Positions 34,008 to 41,730 of a stretch of DNA of 64,000 nt are shown here, piece by piece (positions within the stretch are counted from its first letter, which is position 1; the number at the start of each line of letters is the position of its first letter). A program made the translations under genes and the position numbers. The notes under the pieces were generated by a model. It worked only from the letters and a program-made list of their open reading frames with translations. It was not told the DNA's origin and made no database searches. The stretch is from Leifsonia sp. Root227 (GTDB lineage Bacteria > Actinomycetota > Actinomycetes > Actinomycetales > Microbacteriaceae), in assembly GCF_001428745.1 (NCBI RefSeq), contig NZ_LMIO01000002.1:186001-250000 (forward strand), written 5' to 3'.

Positions 34008-34622
34008 GTGACCGACAAGATCAGTGAACGCATCCCGTCGGGGGAGCGCAGAGAGCAGATCCTCGCCGCCGCCAGCCTCGTCTTCGGGGAGCGCGGATAC
34101 TTCGGGGCGACCACCGACCAGATCGCGAAGGCGGCCGGCATCAGCCAGCCGTACGTCGTGCGGATGTTCGGCAGCAAGGAGAACCTCTTCGTCGAGGTGC
34201 TCTCCCGCGCGCTCGACAGGCTCCTCGTGACGTTCACGGAGACCATCGACGACTGGAAGGCCGACGGCTCGCCCGACGACCAGATCGCCCGCCTGCTCGG
34301 CACCGCATACGTCAACCTGATCGAGGACCGCGGGCTGCTGCTGTCGCTCATGCAGGCGTTCAGCATGGGCCACGACCCTGTGATCGGCGAGAAGGCCAGG
34401 CAAGGCTTCATCAGCATCTACCGGCTGCTGCGCGACGACGCCGGCTTCGAGCCGGAGCGCGTCCGCACGTTCCTCGCAGAGGGGATGCTGCTCAACACGC
34501 TCCTCGGACTCCGGCTGCCGGAGAAGTACGGGCTGGACGAGGCCGCCACCGAACTCCTCGAGTGCACCTTCCAGACCAAGCTGCAGCTCGTGCTCGACGT
34601 CGTGGGCGAGAAGACCGCATGA
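34008..34622 (+). CDS. TetR family transcriptional regulator
   Basis: A 204-residue repressor. The N-terminal helix-turn-helix spans about residues 16-60 (ILAAASLVFGERGYFGATTD, then IAKAAGISQPYVVRMFGSKE). The helical C-terminal part would bind the ligand. Divergence from the MFS exporter and the two shared operators indicate that it represses the pump and itself until a substrate binds. The stop overlaps the truB ATG (ATGA at 34619), which couples this regulator to an unrelated tRNA modification gene. Confidence 0.88.
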   Translation: MTDKISERIPSGERREQILAAASLVFGERGYFGATTDQIAKAAGISQPYVVRMFGSKENLFVEVLSRALDRLLVTFTETIDDWKADGSPDDQIARLLGTAYVNLIEDRGLLLSLMQAFSMGHDPVIGEKARQGFISIYRLLRDDAGFEPERVRTFLAEGMLLNTLLGLRLPEKYGLDEAATELLECTFQTKLQLVLDVVGEKTA

Positions 34623-35527
34623 CGGGCTCCGGCATCCTGCTGGTCGACAAGCCGCAGGGCTGGACCAGCCACGACATCGTCGCGCGCACCAGGCGTCTCG
34701 CCGGCACCCGCAAGGTCGGGCACGCGGGCACCCTCGATCCGATGGCCACCGGGCTGCTGATCGTCGGCCTCAACTCGTCCACCCGGCTGCTGACCTACAT
34801 CGTCGGCACGGACAAAGAGTACCTGGCGACCATCCGGCTGGGTGCAACCACGACCACGGACGACGCGGAAGGCGACGTCGTGGAAGAGGCGGCTCCTGAT
34901 GCGGTCGCAGCGGTCGACGACGACGCCATCCGCTCCGGGATCGCCGACCTCACCGGCGAGATCGAGCAGGTGCCGAGCTCGGTCAGTGCGATCAAGGTCG
35001 ACGGCAAGCGGGCGTACGCCAGGGTGCGGGCGGGGGAGGAGGTCGTGCTGAAAGCGAGGCCCGTCACCGTCTCGGAGTTCGAACTGCTCGACGTGCGCAG
35101 GCTGCCGGCCGCCATCGACCTCGACGTGCGCGTCGTCTGCTCGTCCGGCACATACATCCGCTCGCTCGCCCGCGACCTCGGCGCCGCACTCGGCGTCGGA
35201 GGGCACCTCACCGCGCTGCGCCGAACCAGGGTGGGATCGTTCAGGGTGGAGGACGCGCATCCGATCGAGGATGTCGACGTCGCCTCTGCTCTGGTGCCGG
35301 CCGCGGAGGCGGCCACGATCCTGTTCGAGCGCTTCGACCTCACGGAGCAGCAGGCCATCGACCTGACGCACGGGAAACGCATCCATGTCGCGGACAGGGA
35401 GAATGGGGACGGTGCGCCGCTCGCGGCCATCGCACCGACCGGCCACCTGGTGGGGCTCATCGAGTTCCGCGGAAAGGAAGCAAGAACCCTCGTGAACTTC
35501 CCGACAGACGAGATCGCGACCGCATGA
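34619..35527 (+). CDS. truB: tRNA pseudouridine-55 synthase
   Basis: A 302-residue enzyme making pseudouridine 55 in the T loop of tRNAs. The N-terminus SGILLVDKPQGWTSHDIV and the catalytic Asp in GHAGTLDPMATGLLIVGL (about residue 40) are diagnostic. VSAIKVDGKRAYARVRAGEE and SGTYIRSLARDLG follow, and the C-terminal PUA-like part is present. ATG 34619 overlaps the tetR stop and excludes the longer track start. In many actinobacteria truB directly follows rbfA; here five genes intervene. Confidence 0.95.
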   Translation: MTGSGILLVDKPQGWTSHDIVARTRRLAGTRKVGHAGTLDPMATGLLIVGLNSSTRLLTYIVGTDKEYLATIRLGATTTTDDAEGDVVEEAAPDAVAAVDDDAIRSGIADLTGEIEQVPSSVSAIKVDGKRAYARVRAGEEVVLKARPVTVSEFELLDVRRLPAAIDLDVRVVCSSGTYIRSLARDLGAALGVGGHLTALRRTRVGSFRVEDAHPIEDVDVASALVPAAEAATILFERFDLTEQQAIDLTHGKRIHVADRENGDGAPLAAIAPTGHLVGLIEFRGKEARTLVNFPTDEIATA

Positions 35528-35892
35528 TCGAGTGGTTCACGACGGTCCAGGTGATCGTGGCCGTCGTCGCAGGCGTGCTCTGCATCGTGCTCGGATTCGC
35601 GGGCCGCGTGCCCGGCGACGTCAGCATGGGCGCGCTCGCGCTCGTCGAGGTGCTGCTGGTCGCGCAGCTCATCGTGACGATCGTCGCGCCCGCCGTGGGA
35701 AACGAGCCGAGCGGCAGCCTGCCCGAGTTCTACATCTACCTGATCTCCGCGCTCATCCTGCCGCTGGCCGGAGGCTTCTGGGCGCTCATCGAACGCAACA
35801 AGTGGTCGACGGTCATCCTGGGCGGCGTGTGCCTCGCCATCGCCGTGATGGTGTACCGGATGGGCCAGATCTGGTTCGTGCAGGGCGCCTGA
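35524..35892 (+). CDS. Small membrane protein, unknown
   Basis: A 122-residue protein with about four hydrophobic segments (residues ~7-28, 38-60, 70-90, 95-115). The ATG overlaps the truB stop (ATGA), so it is translated with truB. It ends in YRMGQIWFVQGA. No domain is recognised. Proteins like this are found next to truB/ribF in related actinobacteria, which suggests a conserved but undefined link. Confidence 0.75.
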   Translation: MIEWFTTVQVIVAVVAGVLCIVLGFAGRVPGDVSMGALALVEVLLVAQLIVTIVAPAVGNEPSGSLPEFYIYLISALILPLAGGFWALIERNKWSTVILGGVCLAIAVMVYRMGQIWFVQGA

Positions 35893-35937
35893 GCCCCGCA
35901 CGGGATGCGCGGTGCCTGGCAGCCCGCGCTGCGCGAA

Positions 35938-35943
35938 TAGAAT
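35938..35943 (+). promoter_or_regulatory. -10 box, near-leaderless start before the second small membrane gene
   Basis: TAGAAT, then 8 nt, then ATG 35952. Confidence 0.5.
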
Positions 35944-35951
35944 CGTAGGCG

Positions 35952-36428
35952 ATGTCACACCACACCATGTCCGCACGCGACCACTCGGAGGACCCCACCG
36001 CGAAGCGGAGGATCACCGGCATCGGACGCGTGCTCGTCTTCGTCTACGGCGTGCTCGCGCTCGCTGCGACGGGGCGCAGCGTCTTCCAGATCATCGACCG
36101 CTTCCACGAGGCGCCCGTCGCCTTCACGCTGTCCGCGCTGGCCGCCGTCGTCTACATCGTGGCGACCATCGCCCTGGTCGCTCCAGGTCGCGCCTGGTAC
36201 CGGGTGGCCTGGATCACCATCACCTTCGAGCTGGTCGGCGTGCTCGTGATCGGCTCGCTCAGCCTGTTCGCCCCCGCAACCCTCGGCCTGCACGACGTGG
36301 ACCCGTTCGGCCGCGATGCAACCGTGTGGTCTGTGTACGGGATGGGCTACCTGTTCATCCCGCTGGTGCTTCCGATCCTCGGCCTGATCTACCTGCGCGG
36401 GCACAAGCCGCGGGGAGCGGCATCGTGA
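35952..36428 (+). CDS. Membrane protein, unknown
   Basis: A 158-residue protein with a polar N-terminus and four hydrophobic segments, ending with LRGHKPRGAAS. ATG 35952 stands 8 nt after TAGAAT. Its stop overlaps the GTG of ribF (GTGA), so ribF is translated from the same message. No function is recognised; the position before ribF is conserved in related genomes as far as I recall. Confidence 0.78.
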   Translation: MSHHTMSARDHSEDPTAKRRITGIGRVLVFVYGVLALAATGRSVFQIIDRFHEAPVAFTLSALAAVVYIVATIALVAPGRAWYRVAWITITFELVGVLVIGSLSLFAPATLGLHDVDPFGRDATVWSVYGMGYLFIPLVLPILGLIYLRGHKPRGAAS

Positions 36429-37369
36429 AGCTGTTCCGATCGGTGGCGGAGATCCCGGAGGGCTTCGGCCCGAGCGCGGTGACCATCGGCAAGTTCGACG
36501 GCGTGCACACCGGTCACCGTGCCGTCATCGGGCGGCTCTGCGAGGTGGCACGCGAGCGGGGGCTCACCCCGACCGTCATCACCTTCGACAGGAACCCGCT
36601 CGAACTGCTCGCACCGGAGAAGTGCCCGACCGCCCTCGTCAGCGTCGAGCAGAAGCTCGACCTGCTCGCCGGCACCGGCGTGGAGGCGACGCTGCTCGTC
36701 GCGTTCGACCGCGCGCTCGCCGAGCTCTCTCCTGAGGAGTTCGTCAGACACATCCTGGTCGACAGGCTGCACGCGGCCGCCGTCCTCGTCGGAAGCGACT
36801 TCCGGTTCGGGCACCGCGGCGCGGGCGACGTCGGCATGCTGCGCGAACTCGGCCAGAAGTACGGCTTCGTCGTGCACCTCATCGACGACGTGCGGCCGGA
36901 GCACGGCAGGCGCGTCTCCTCCACCTGGATCAGGGAACTGCTCGCAGACGGAGACGTCGCGCACGCCGGCGAACTGCTCGGGCACATCCCGACCCTGCGC
37001 GGCGTCGTCGTGCACGGCGCGAAGCGGGGCAGGGAGCTTGGCTTCCCGACCGCGAACCTGTCGCCGGAGTCGGAGGGACTGATCCCGGCCGACGGCGTGT
37101 ACGCCGGCTGGCTCACCGACGGGGACGAGCGCTACCCGGCCGCCATCTCGGTCGGCAACAACCCGACCTTCGAGGGCGTGCCGCAGAAGCAGGTCGAGGC
37201 GTACGTGCTCGACCGCGACCTCGACCTCTACGACCACCACGTGGAGATCGCGTTCGTCGAGCGCATCAGAGGCATGGTCGCGTACGCGGGCGTCGAGCCG
37301 TTGATCGCGCAGATCACGGACGACGTGGACACCGCCAGACGCATCCTGCAGCCCGAGAACGCCAACTGA
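36425..37369 (+). CDS. ribF: Bifunctional riboflavin kinase/FMN adenylyltransferase
   Basis: A 314-residue enzyme making FMN and FAD. The N-terminal nucleotidyltransferase part shows AVTIGKFDGVHTGHRAVI (about residue 18) and SDFRFGHRGAGD. The C-terminal kinase part has GAKRGRELGFPTANLSPES (about residue 198) and VGNNPTFEGVPQKQVEAYVL. It starts at GTG 36425, overlapping the previous stop, and ends at TGA 37367-37369, overlapping the next ATG. Confidence 0.95.
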   Translation: MKLFRSVAEIPEGFGPSAVTIGKFDGVHTGHRAVIGRLCEVARERGLTPTVITFDRNPLELLAPEKCPTALVSVEQKLDLLAGTGVEATLLVAFDRALAELSPEEFVRHILVDRLHAAAVLVGSDFRFGHRGAGDVGMLRELGQKYGFVVHLIDDVRPEHGRRVSSTWIRELLADGDVAHAGELLGHIPTLRGVVVHGAKRGRELGFPTANLSPESEGLIPADGVYAGWLTDGDERYPAAISVGNNPTFEGVPQKQVEAYVLDRDLDLYDHHVEIAFVERIRGMVAYAGVEPLIAQITDDVDTARRILQPENAN

Positions 37370-38586
37370 TGGCGGACGCCTCGACGCGACCGCTCTGGCA
37401 CGGTCGCGCGATCGCGCTCGTCGGCATCCTGCTGGTCGCCAGCAACCTGCGCACCGCCGTCGCAGCCCTGTCGCCGATCTTCGCCGAGATCCGCACGGAG
37501 TTCGCCGTCACGAGCGTGGGGGTCGGCCTGCTCGGGATGCTCCCGCCGATCTTCTTCGCGCTGTTCGGCCTGCTCGCCCCGACGCTGACCCGTAAGGCCA
37601 GCCTCGAGGGCGTGATGATCGCCGCGCTCTGCGTGATGCTGCTCGGGCACATCCTGCGTGCCACTGCAGGGTCGTTCGCGATGCTGGCCATCGGCTCCGC
37701 CGTGACCTTCGCCGGGATGGGCGTCGGCAACGTGCTGCTGCCTCCGCTGGTGAAACGGTACTTCCCCGACCGGATCGGGCTGGTCACCTCGCTCTACGCG
37801 ACCGTGATGTCGGTGAGCACGCTGCTGCCGCCGCTGATCGCGGTGCCGGTGGCGGACGCATCCAACTGGCACGTTTCTGTCGGGATGTGGGGCGTTGTGA
37901 GCCTGCTGGCCATCCTGCCCTGGCTGCGCATCATCCTGACCAGGCGGCCCGTCCACCCCGCGCACGACGTGGAGGTGGAGGCGGCGGAGCCCGCGATGCT
38001 CGGCAAGGTGTGGCACGCGCCGCTCGCCTGGGCGATGGCCGTGGTGTTCGCCGCGTCGAGTCTGAACGCGTACGCGATGTTCGCCTGGCTGCCGGAGATC
38101 CTGCACGACGTCGCGGGGTCGACGCCGGCGGAGGCAGGAGCGCTGCTGTCGCTGTACGCGGGGATGGGCATCCCGGCCGGGCTGCTGGTCCCGCTGCTGG
38201 CCTCCCGGATGCGCAACGTCGCCCTGCTGCTGTACGCGGGCGTCGGCTTCTTCGTCGCCGGCTATCTCGGGCTGATCCTCGCGCCAGGCGCGGCCACGTG
38301 GCTGTGGGTGGTGTTCGCCGGTCTCGGGCCGCTGCTGTTCCCGCTGTGCCTGGTGCTCATCAACGTGCGCACGCGGACCCACGAGGGCTCGGTCGCGCTC
38401 AGCGGCTTCACGCAGGGGGTCGGATACACGCTCGGTGCCCTCGGCCCGCTCGCGGTCGGCGTGCTGCACCAGCTCACCGGCGACTGGACCGTCGCCCTCA
38501 TCGTCCTGATCGGCACCGCCATCGCCGCCGCCCTGGCAGGCACCGTCGTCGCCCGCCCGCACGCCCTCGAGGATCACTTCCGCTGA
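37369..38586 (+). CDS. MFS transporter, CynX/NimT-like
   Basis: A 405-residue protein with about 12 hydrophobic segments. The first membrane segment contains LVASNLRTAVAALSPIFAEI, which is characteristic of the CynX/NimT (cyanate/2-nitroimidazole) subfamily. The conserved NVLLPPLVKRYFPDR segment is also present. The ATG overlaps the ribF stop, so it may be co-expressed. The substrate is unknown; flavin transport is not supported by similarity. Palindrome copy D follows. Confidence 0.82.
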   Translation: MADASTRPLWHGRAIALVGILLVASNLRTAVAALSPIFAEIRTEFAVTSVGVGLLGMLPPIFFALFGLLAPTLTRKASLEGVMIAALCVMLLGHILRATAGSFAMLAIGSAVTFAGMGVGNVLLPPLVKRYFPDRIGLVTSLYATVMSVSTLLPPLIAVPVADASNWHVSVGMWGVVSLLAILPWLRIILTRRPVHPAHDVEVEAAEPAMLGKVWHAPLAWAMAVVFAASSLNAYAMFAWLPEILHDVAGSTPAEAGALLSLYAGMGIPAGLLVPLLASRMRNVALLLYAGVGFFVAGYLGLILAPGAATWLWVVFAGLGPLLFPLCLVLINVRTRTHEGSVALSGFTQGVGYTLGALGPLAVGVLHQLTGDWTVALIVLIGTAIAAALAGTVVARPHALEDHFR

Positions 38587-38596
38587 TCCCCAGCGA

Positions 38597-38656
38597 TCGG
38601 GCAGGGACGTGTGCACGCGACACGCCGGTGAGAGGCGAGCACACGTCCCGGCTCGA
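38597..38656 (-). repeat. 60-bp intergenic palindrome, family 1, copy D
   Basis: Inverted relative to copies B and C. The outer 19-nt arms pair at 17 positions. GGCGTGTCGC is intact on the minus strand. Stem position 13/48 is G-C here against T-A in copy C, a compensatory change. It lies between the convergent MFS and ROK genes. Confidence 0.85.
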
Positions 38657-38671
38657 TGATGAGGGGGACGG

Positions 38672-39613
38672 TCAGGGGAGGAGGTGCGCCCGGTGGATGA
38701 GGGCGGCCGCGCCGATGAGGGGGCCTTCGGAGGAGAGGGCGGAGGGGATGATGCGGACCTTGCGCACGTAGGGGAAGTAGTGGTTCTCGATGACGCGGCG
38801 CATGTGGTCGAACAGGTCCGGCGTCGAGTGCGAGAAGCCGCCGCCGATGGCGACGAGCTCCAGGTCAAGCAGCGCTGTCGCCGAGGCGATGGCGCGGCCG
38901 ACGGCCTCGCCCGTGCGAGCGATGGCCTGGTGCGCCACCTCGTCGCCCGCGGCGTACGCGGCGGCCAGCTCCTCGCCCGTCGTGCCGGTGAAGCCGTGCT
39001 GACGGGCCCACGCGACGGTGTGCGGTCCGGAGGCGATGGCTTCGAGCGCGCTGGGGTTGCCGAACGTGTTCTCTCCGACGATCTCGCCGACCTCGACGTG
39101 CCCGATGTGGCCGGCGTTGCCCGTCGGGCCTGTGATGACGCGGCCGCCGACGATGAGGCCGCCTCCGATGCCGGTCGAGACGACCATCCCCATCACGTTG
39201 TCGACGCCCTGCGCTGCGCCCACCCAGTGTTCGGCGAGCGTGATCGCGACGCCGTCCATCTCCAGCGTGACAGGGATGTCGAGCCCGGCGTCCGCGACGA
39301 CGCCCGCGATGAAGTCGCGCATCGGGTAATCGCGCCAGTGCGGCACGTTCAGCGGTGACACCAGGCCCTTGATGCGGTCGATCGGCCCTGCGCAGCCGAT
39401 GCCGGCTCCGATGAGCACGGCGTCGGCGGGTACGGCGGCGATGGCGTCGCGCACGACTCCGCCGACGGAGGCCTCGAGGTCGGGGACCGTGGCGGTGCGG
39501 CCTGTGGGGCGGCGGAAGCGGGTGGATTCGACCAAGCGGCCGTCTGCATCGACGAGCGCGGCTTCGACTTTGGTTCCGCCGAAGTCGACGGCGAGAGCGA
39601 GGGGAGTTGGCAC
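38672..39613 (-). CDS. ROK family sugar kinase
   Basis: A 313-residue kinase, probably for glucose or a related sugar. The ATP phosphate loop AVDFGGTKVEAALVDADG is at residues 8-25, the catalytic Asp lies in TLEMDGVAITLAEHW, and GMVVSTGIGGGLIVGG follows. The usual zinc motif GHxxCxCGxxGCxE is replaced by GHIGHVEVGEIVGENTFGNP, without the cysteines, so this member cannot bind the structural zinc in the normal way. GTG 39613 lies 7 nt after TAGGGT. It is divergent from the SorC gene. Confidence 0.83.
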   Translation of the reverse strand: MPTPLALAVDFGGTKVEAALVDADGRLVESTRFRRPTGRTATVPDLEASVGGVVRDAIAAVPADAVLIGAGIGCAGPIDRIKGLVSPLNVPHWRDYPMRDFIAGVVADAGLDIPVTLEMDGVAITLAEHWVGAAQGVDNVMGMVVSTGIGGGLIVGGRVITGPTGNAGHIGHVEVGEIVGENTFGNPSALEAIASGPHTVAWARQHGFTGTTGEELAAAYAAGDEVAHQAIARTGEAVGRAIASATALLDLELVAIGGGFSHSTPDLFDHMRRVIENHYFPYVRKVRIIPSALSSEGPLIGAAALIHRAHLLP

Positions 39614-39620
39614 GACCCTT

Positions 39621-39626
39621 ACCCTA
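39621..39626 (-). promoter_or_regulatory. -10 box, leaderless start of the ROK kinase gene
   Basis: TAGGGT on the minus strand, 7 nt before GTG 39613. Confidence 0.55.
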
Positions 39627-39640
39627 AAGGAAACCGCCGA

Positions 39641-39675
39641 TGCTCATATGAGCAACATGCGCGCAAGCGTTGCTC
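39641..39675. promoter_or_regulatory. Candidate SorC-regulator operators
   Basis: A perfect palindrome TGCTCATATGAGCA at 39641-39654 is followed by TTGCTC at 39670-39675. GAGCAAC (39650-39656) and GTTGCTC (39669-39675) form a further inverted repeat with 12 bp between. The half-site TGCTC thus occurs three times between the divergent ROK and sorC genes. Confidence 0.6.
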
Positions 39676-39693
39676 GAACGCGCAATCGGTTCC

Positions 39694-39699
39694 TAAGGT
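39694..39699 (+). promoter_or_regulatory. -10 box, leaderless start of the SorC regulator gene
   Basis: TAAGGT, then 6 nt, then GTG 39706, which favours this GTG over the ATG at 39712. Confidence 0.5.
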
Positions 39700-39705
39700 G
39701 GAAGC

Positions 39706-40662
39706 GTGGCCATGAACGACACCGATGAGATCCTCGCCGTGAAAGCCGCTGAGCTGTACTACGAGGCGGGCAAGACCCAGGACGAGATCGGCCTCGCCCT
39801 CAGCGTCAGCCGCTGGAAGGTCGGACGGCTGCTCGTCGCGGCGCGCGAGCACGGGTTCGTGCGCATCGAGATCGTGCATCCGAGCGCCAGACGGTTCTCG
39901 CTGGAGCGCGAGCTGTGCGGCTTCTACGACCTACAGGACGCCGTCGTCGTGCCCACCCTCGACGCCGACTCGGATGTGCAGGCCCGCGTCGCGCAGGCCG
40001 CCGCCGACTACCTCACCACGCTTCGCCCCGTCCCTCGCACGCTCGGCGTGAGCTGGGGACGCACCCTGCACGCCGTTGCAGCGCGCCTGCGGCCCGGCTG
40101 GGCGGTGGGCGTGAACCCGGTGCAGATCAACGGCAGCGTGTCCAGTACGCGCCAGGCCACAGCCGCGGCAGACACCGCCGTCGTGATCGCGCGCAAGGCG
40201 CAGGGCACAGCGACGCTGCTGCCGAGCCCGGCCATCTTCGAGCACGCGGCTACCCGCCGCGCCATCGAGGCCGACCGCTCTGTGCAGAGCGTGCTCGCGC
40301 TGGCGAGGAGCGCATCCGCGTACCTGTTCAGCGCCGGCGTCGTCGACACGAGCTCCGTGCACGTCGACTCCGGCTACCTCACGGCCGACGATGTCGCATC
40401 GCTCGCCGACAAGGGCGCGGTCGGCGACGTGGTCGGCCGGTTCATCACGGAGGACGGCCAGGTGGCCGACCCCGAACTCGACGGCAGGACCCTCGGCATC
40501 TCGCTGGACGAACTGCGCGCAGCGCGCACCAGCATCGCCGTGATCGCGGGCGAGACCAAGCACAGGGTGGCGCACGCCATCGTGTCGAGCGGGCTCTGCA
40601 GCACGATCATCACCGACGAATCCACCGCGAACCACCTGCTCGGCCGCACAGCGGCGAGCTGA
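39706..40662 (+). CDS. SorC/DeoR-type sugar-binding transcriptional regulator
   Basis: A 318-residue regulator. The N-terminal helix-turn-helix (about residues 20-45) includes KTQDEIGLALSVSRWKVGRL. The rest is a SorC-type effector domain with GVSWGRTLHAVAARL, INGSVSS and the C-terminal IAVIAGETKHRVAHAI segment. The adjacent deoC operon suggests it answers to deoxyribose 5-phosphate or a related sugar phosphate, like Bacillus DeoR. Its stop lies 13 bp before deoC, so it may be part of the operon it controls. Confidence 0.85.
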   Translation: MAMNDTDEILAVKAAELYYEAGKTQDEIGLALSVSRWKVGRLLVAAREHGFVRIEIVHPSARRFSLERELCGFYDLQDAVVVPTLDADSDVQARVAQAAADYLTTLRPVPRTLGVSWGRTLHAVAARLRPGWAVGVNPVQINGSVSSTRQATAAADTAVVIARKAQGTATLLPSPAIFEHAATRRAIEADRSVQSVLALARSASAYLFSAGVVDTSSVHVDSGYLTADDVASLADKGAVGDVVGRFITEDGQVADPELDGRTLGISLDELRAARTSIAVIAGETKHRVAHAIVSSGLCSTIITDESTANHLLGRTAAS

Positions 40663-40675
40663 AAGAAGGAGTGAC

Positions 40676-41707
40676 GTGACCATCGAAACGACGCCGCCCG
40701 TGCGAACCCTCGCACCGGCGGCCAGGGCCGTCGAGGTGCTCGGAGGCGACTTCACCGAAGCCTCCCTGCGCCGCTACCTGAACGGCATTCCGGGGGTCGA
40801 TGCGGTCGGTCTCGAACAGCGCGCAGCCGGACTCGGCACCCGCTCCATCAAGACCACGAGCAAGGCATGGGCGCTCGACAAGATCATCGAACTGATCGAC
40901 CTCACCACGCTCGAAGGCGCCGACACGCCAGGCAAGGTGCGCTCGCTGGTGGCCAAGGCCCTCACCCCGGACCCGAGCGATCTCACCGCGCCCCGCCCTG
41001 CAGCCGTGTGCGTGTACGGCGACATGGTGCCGTACGCGGTCGAGGCGCTTGGCGCATCCCACGCGGGCCGCTCTGGGGGCGCTCCCGGCAGTGTGAACGT
41101 CGCGGCGGTGGCGACCGCGTTCCCGAGCGGGCGCGCATCCCTCGCCGTCAAGCTGGCGGACACCGCGGACGCCGTCGCAGCCGGTGCCGACGAGATCGAC
41201 ATGGTCATCGACCGCGGAGCGTTCCTCTCCGGCCGCTACGGGCTCGTCTTCGACGAGATCGTGGCCGTCAAGGAGGCCTGCCGCCGCCCGGACGGCTCGT
41301 ACGCCCACCTCAAGGTGATCCTGGAGACCGGTGAGCTGAACACGTACGACAACGTGCGCCGCGCATCCTGGCTGTCGATCCTGGCCGGAGGCGACTTCAT
41401 CAAGACCTCGACGGGCAAGGTGTCTCCCGCGGCGACGCTGCCCGTCACGCTGCTGATGCTCGAGGTCGTGCGCGACTGGCACAAGCTCACCGGCGAGGAG
41501 ATCGGCGTGAAGCCCGCTGGCGGCATCCGCTCGTCCAAGGACGCCATCAAGTACCTCGTGACCGTGGCGGAGACGGTCGGGGAGCACTGGCTCCAGCCGC
41601 ACCTGTTCCGCTTCGGCGCATCCAGCCTGCTGAACGACGTGCTGCTGCAGCGCCAGAAGCTGACGACCGGGCACTACTCCGGCGCCGACTACGTCACGAT
41701 CGACTGA
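40676..41707 (+). CDS. deoC: Deoxyribose-phosphate aldolase
   Basis: A 343-residue class I aldolase that splits 2-deoxyribose 5-phosphate into acetaldehyde and glyceraldehyde 3-phosphate. The Schiff-base Lys is in GGDFIKTSTGKVSPAATL (about residue 246), the second essential Lys in GVKPAGGIRSSKDA, and an Asp in GADEIDMVID. It is longer than the ~220-residue E. coli enzyme because of an N-terminal extension, as in actinobacterial and animal forms. GTG 40676 follows AAGGAG. Two aldehyde dehydrogenase genes follow. Confidence 0.93.
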   Translation: MTIETTPPVRTLAPAARAVEVLGGDFTEASLRRYLNGIPGVDAVGLEQRAAGLGTRSIKTTSKAWALDKIIELIDLTTLEGADTPGKVRSLVAKALTPDPSDLTAPRPAAVCVYGDMVPYAVEALGASHAGRSGGAPGSVNVAAVATAFPSGRASLAVKLADTADAVAAGADEIDMVIDRGAFLSGRYGLVFDEIVAVKEACRRPDGSYAHLKVILETGELNTYDNVRRASWLSILAGGDFIKTSTGKVSPAATLPVTLLMLEVVRDWHKLTGEEIGVKPAGGIRSSKDAIKYLVTVAETVGEHWLQPHLFRFGASSLLNDVLLQRQKLTTGHYSGADYVTID

Positions 41708-41730
41708 CCGAAGAGACCGAAGGCAGAACA

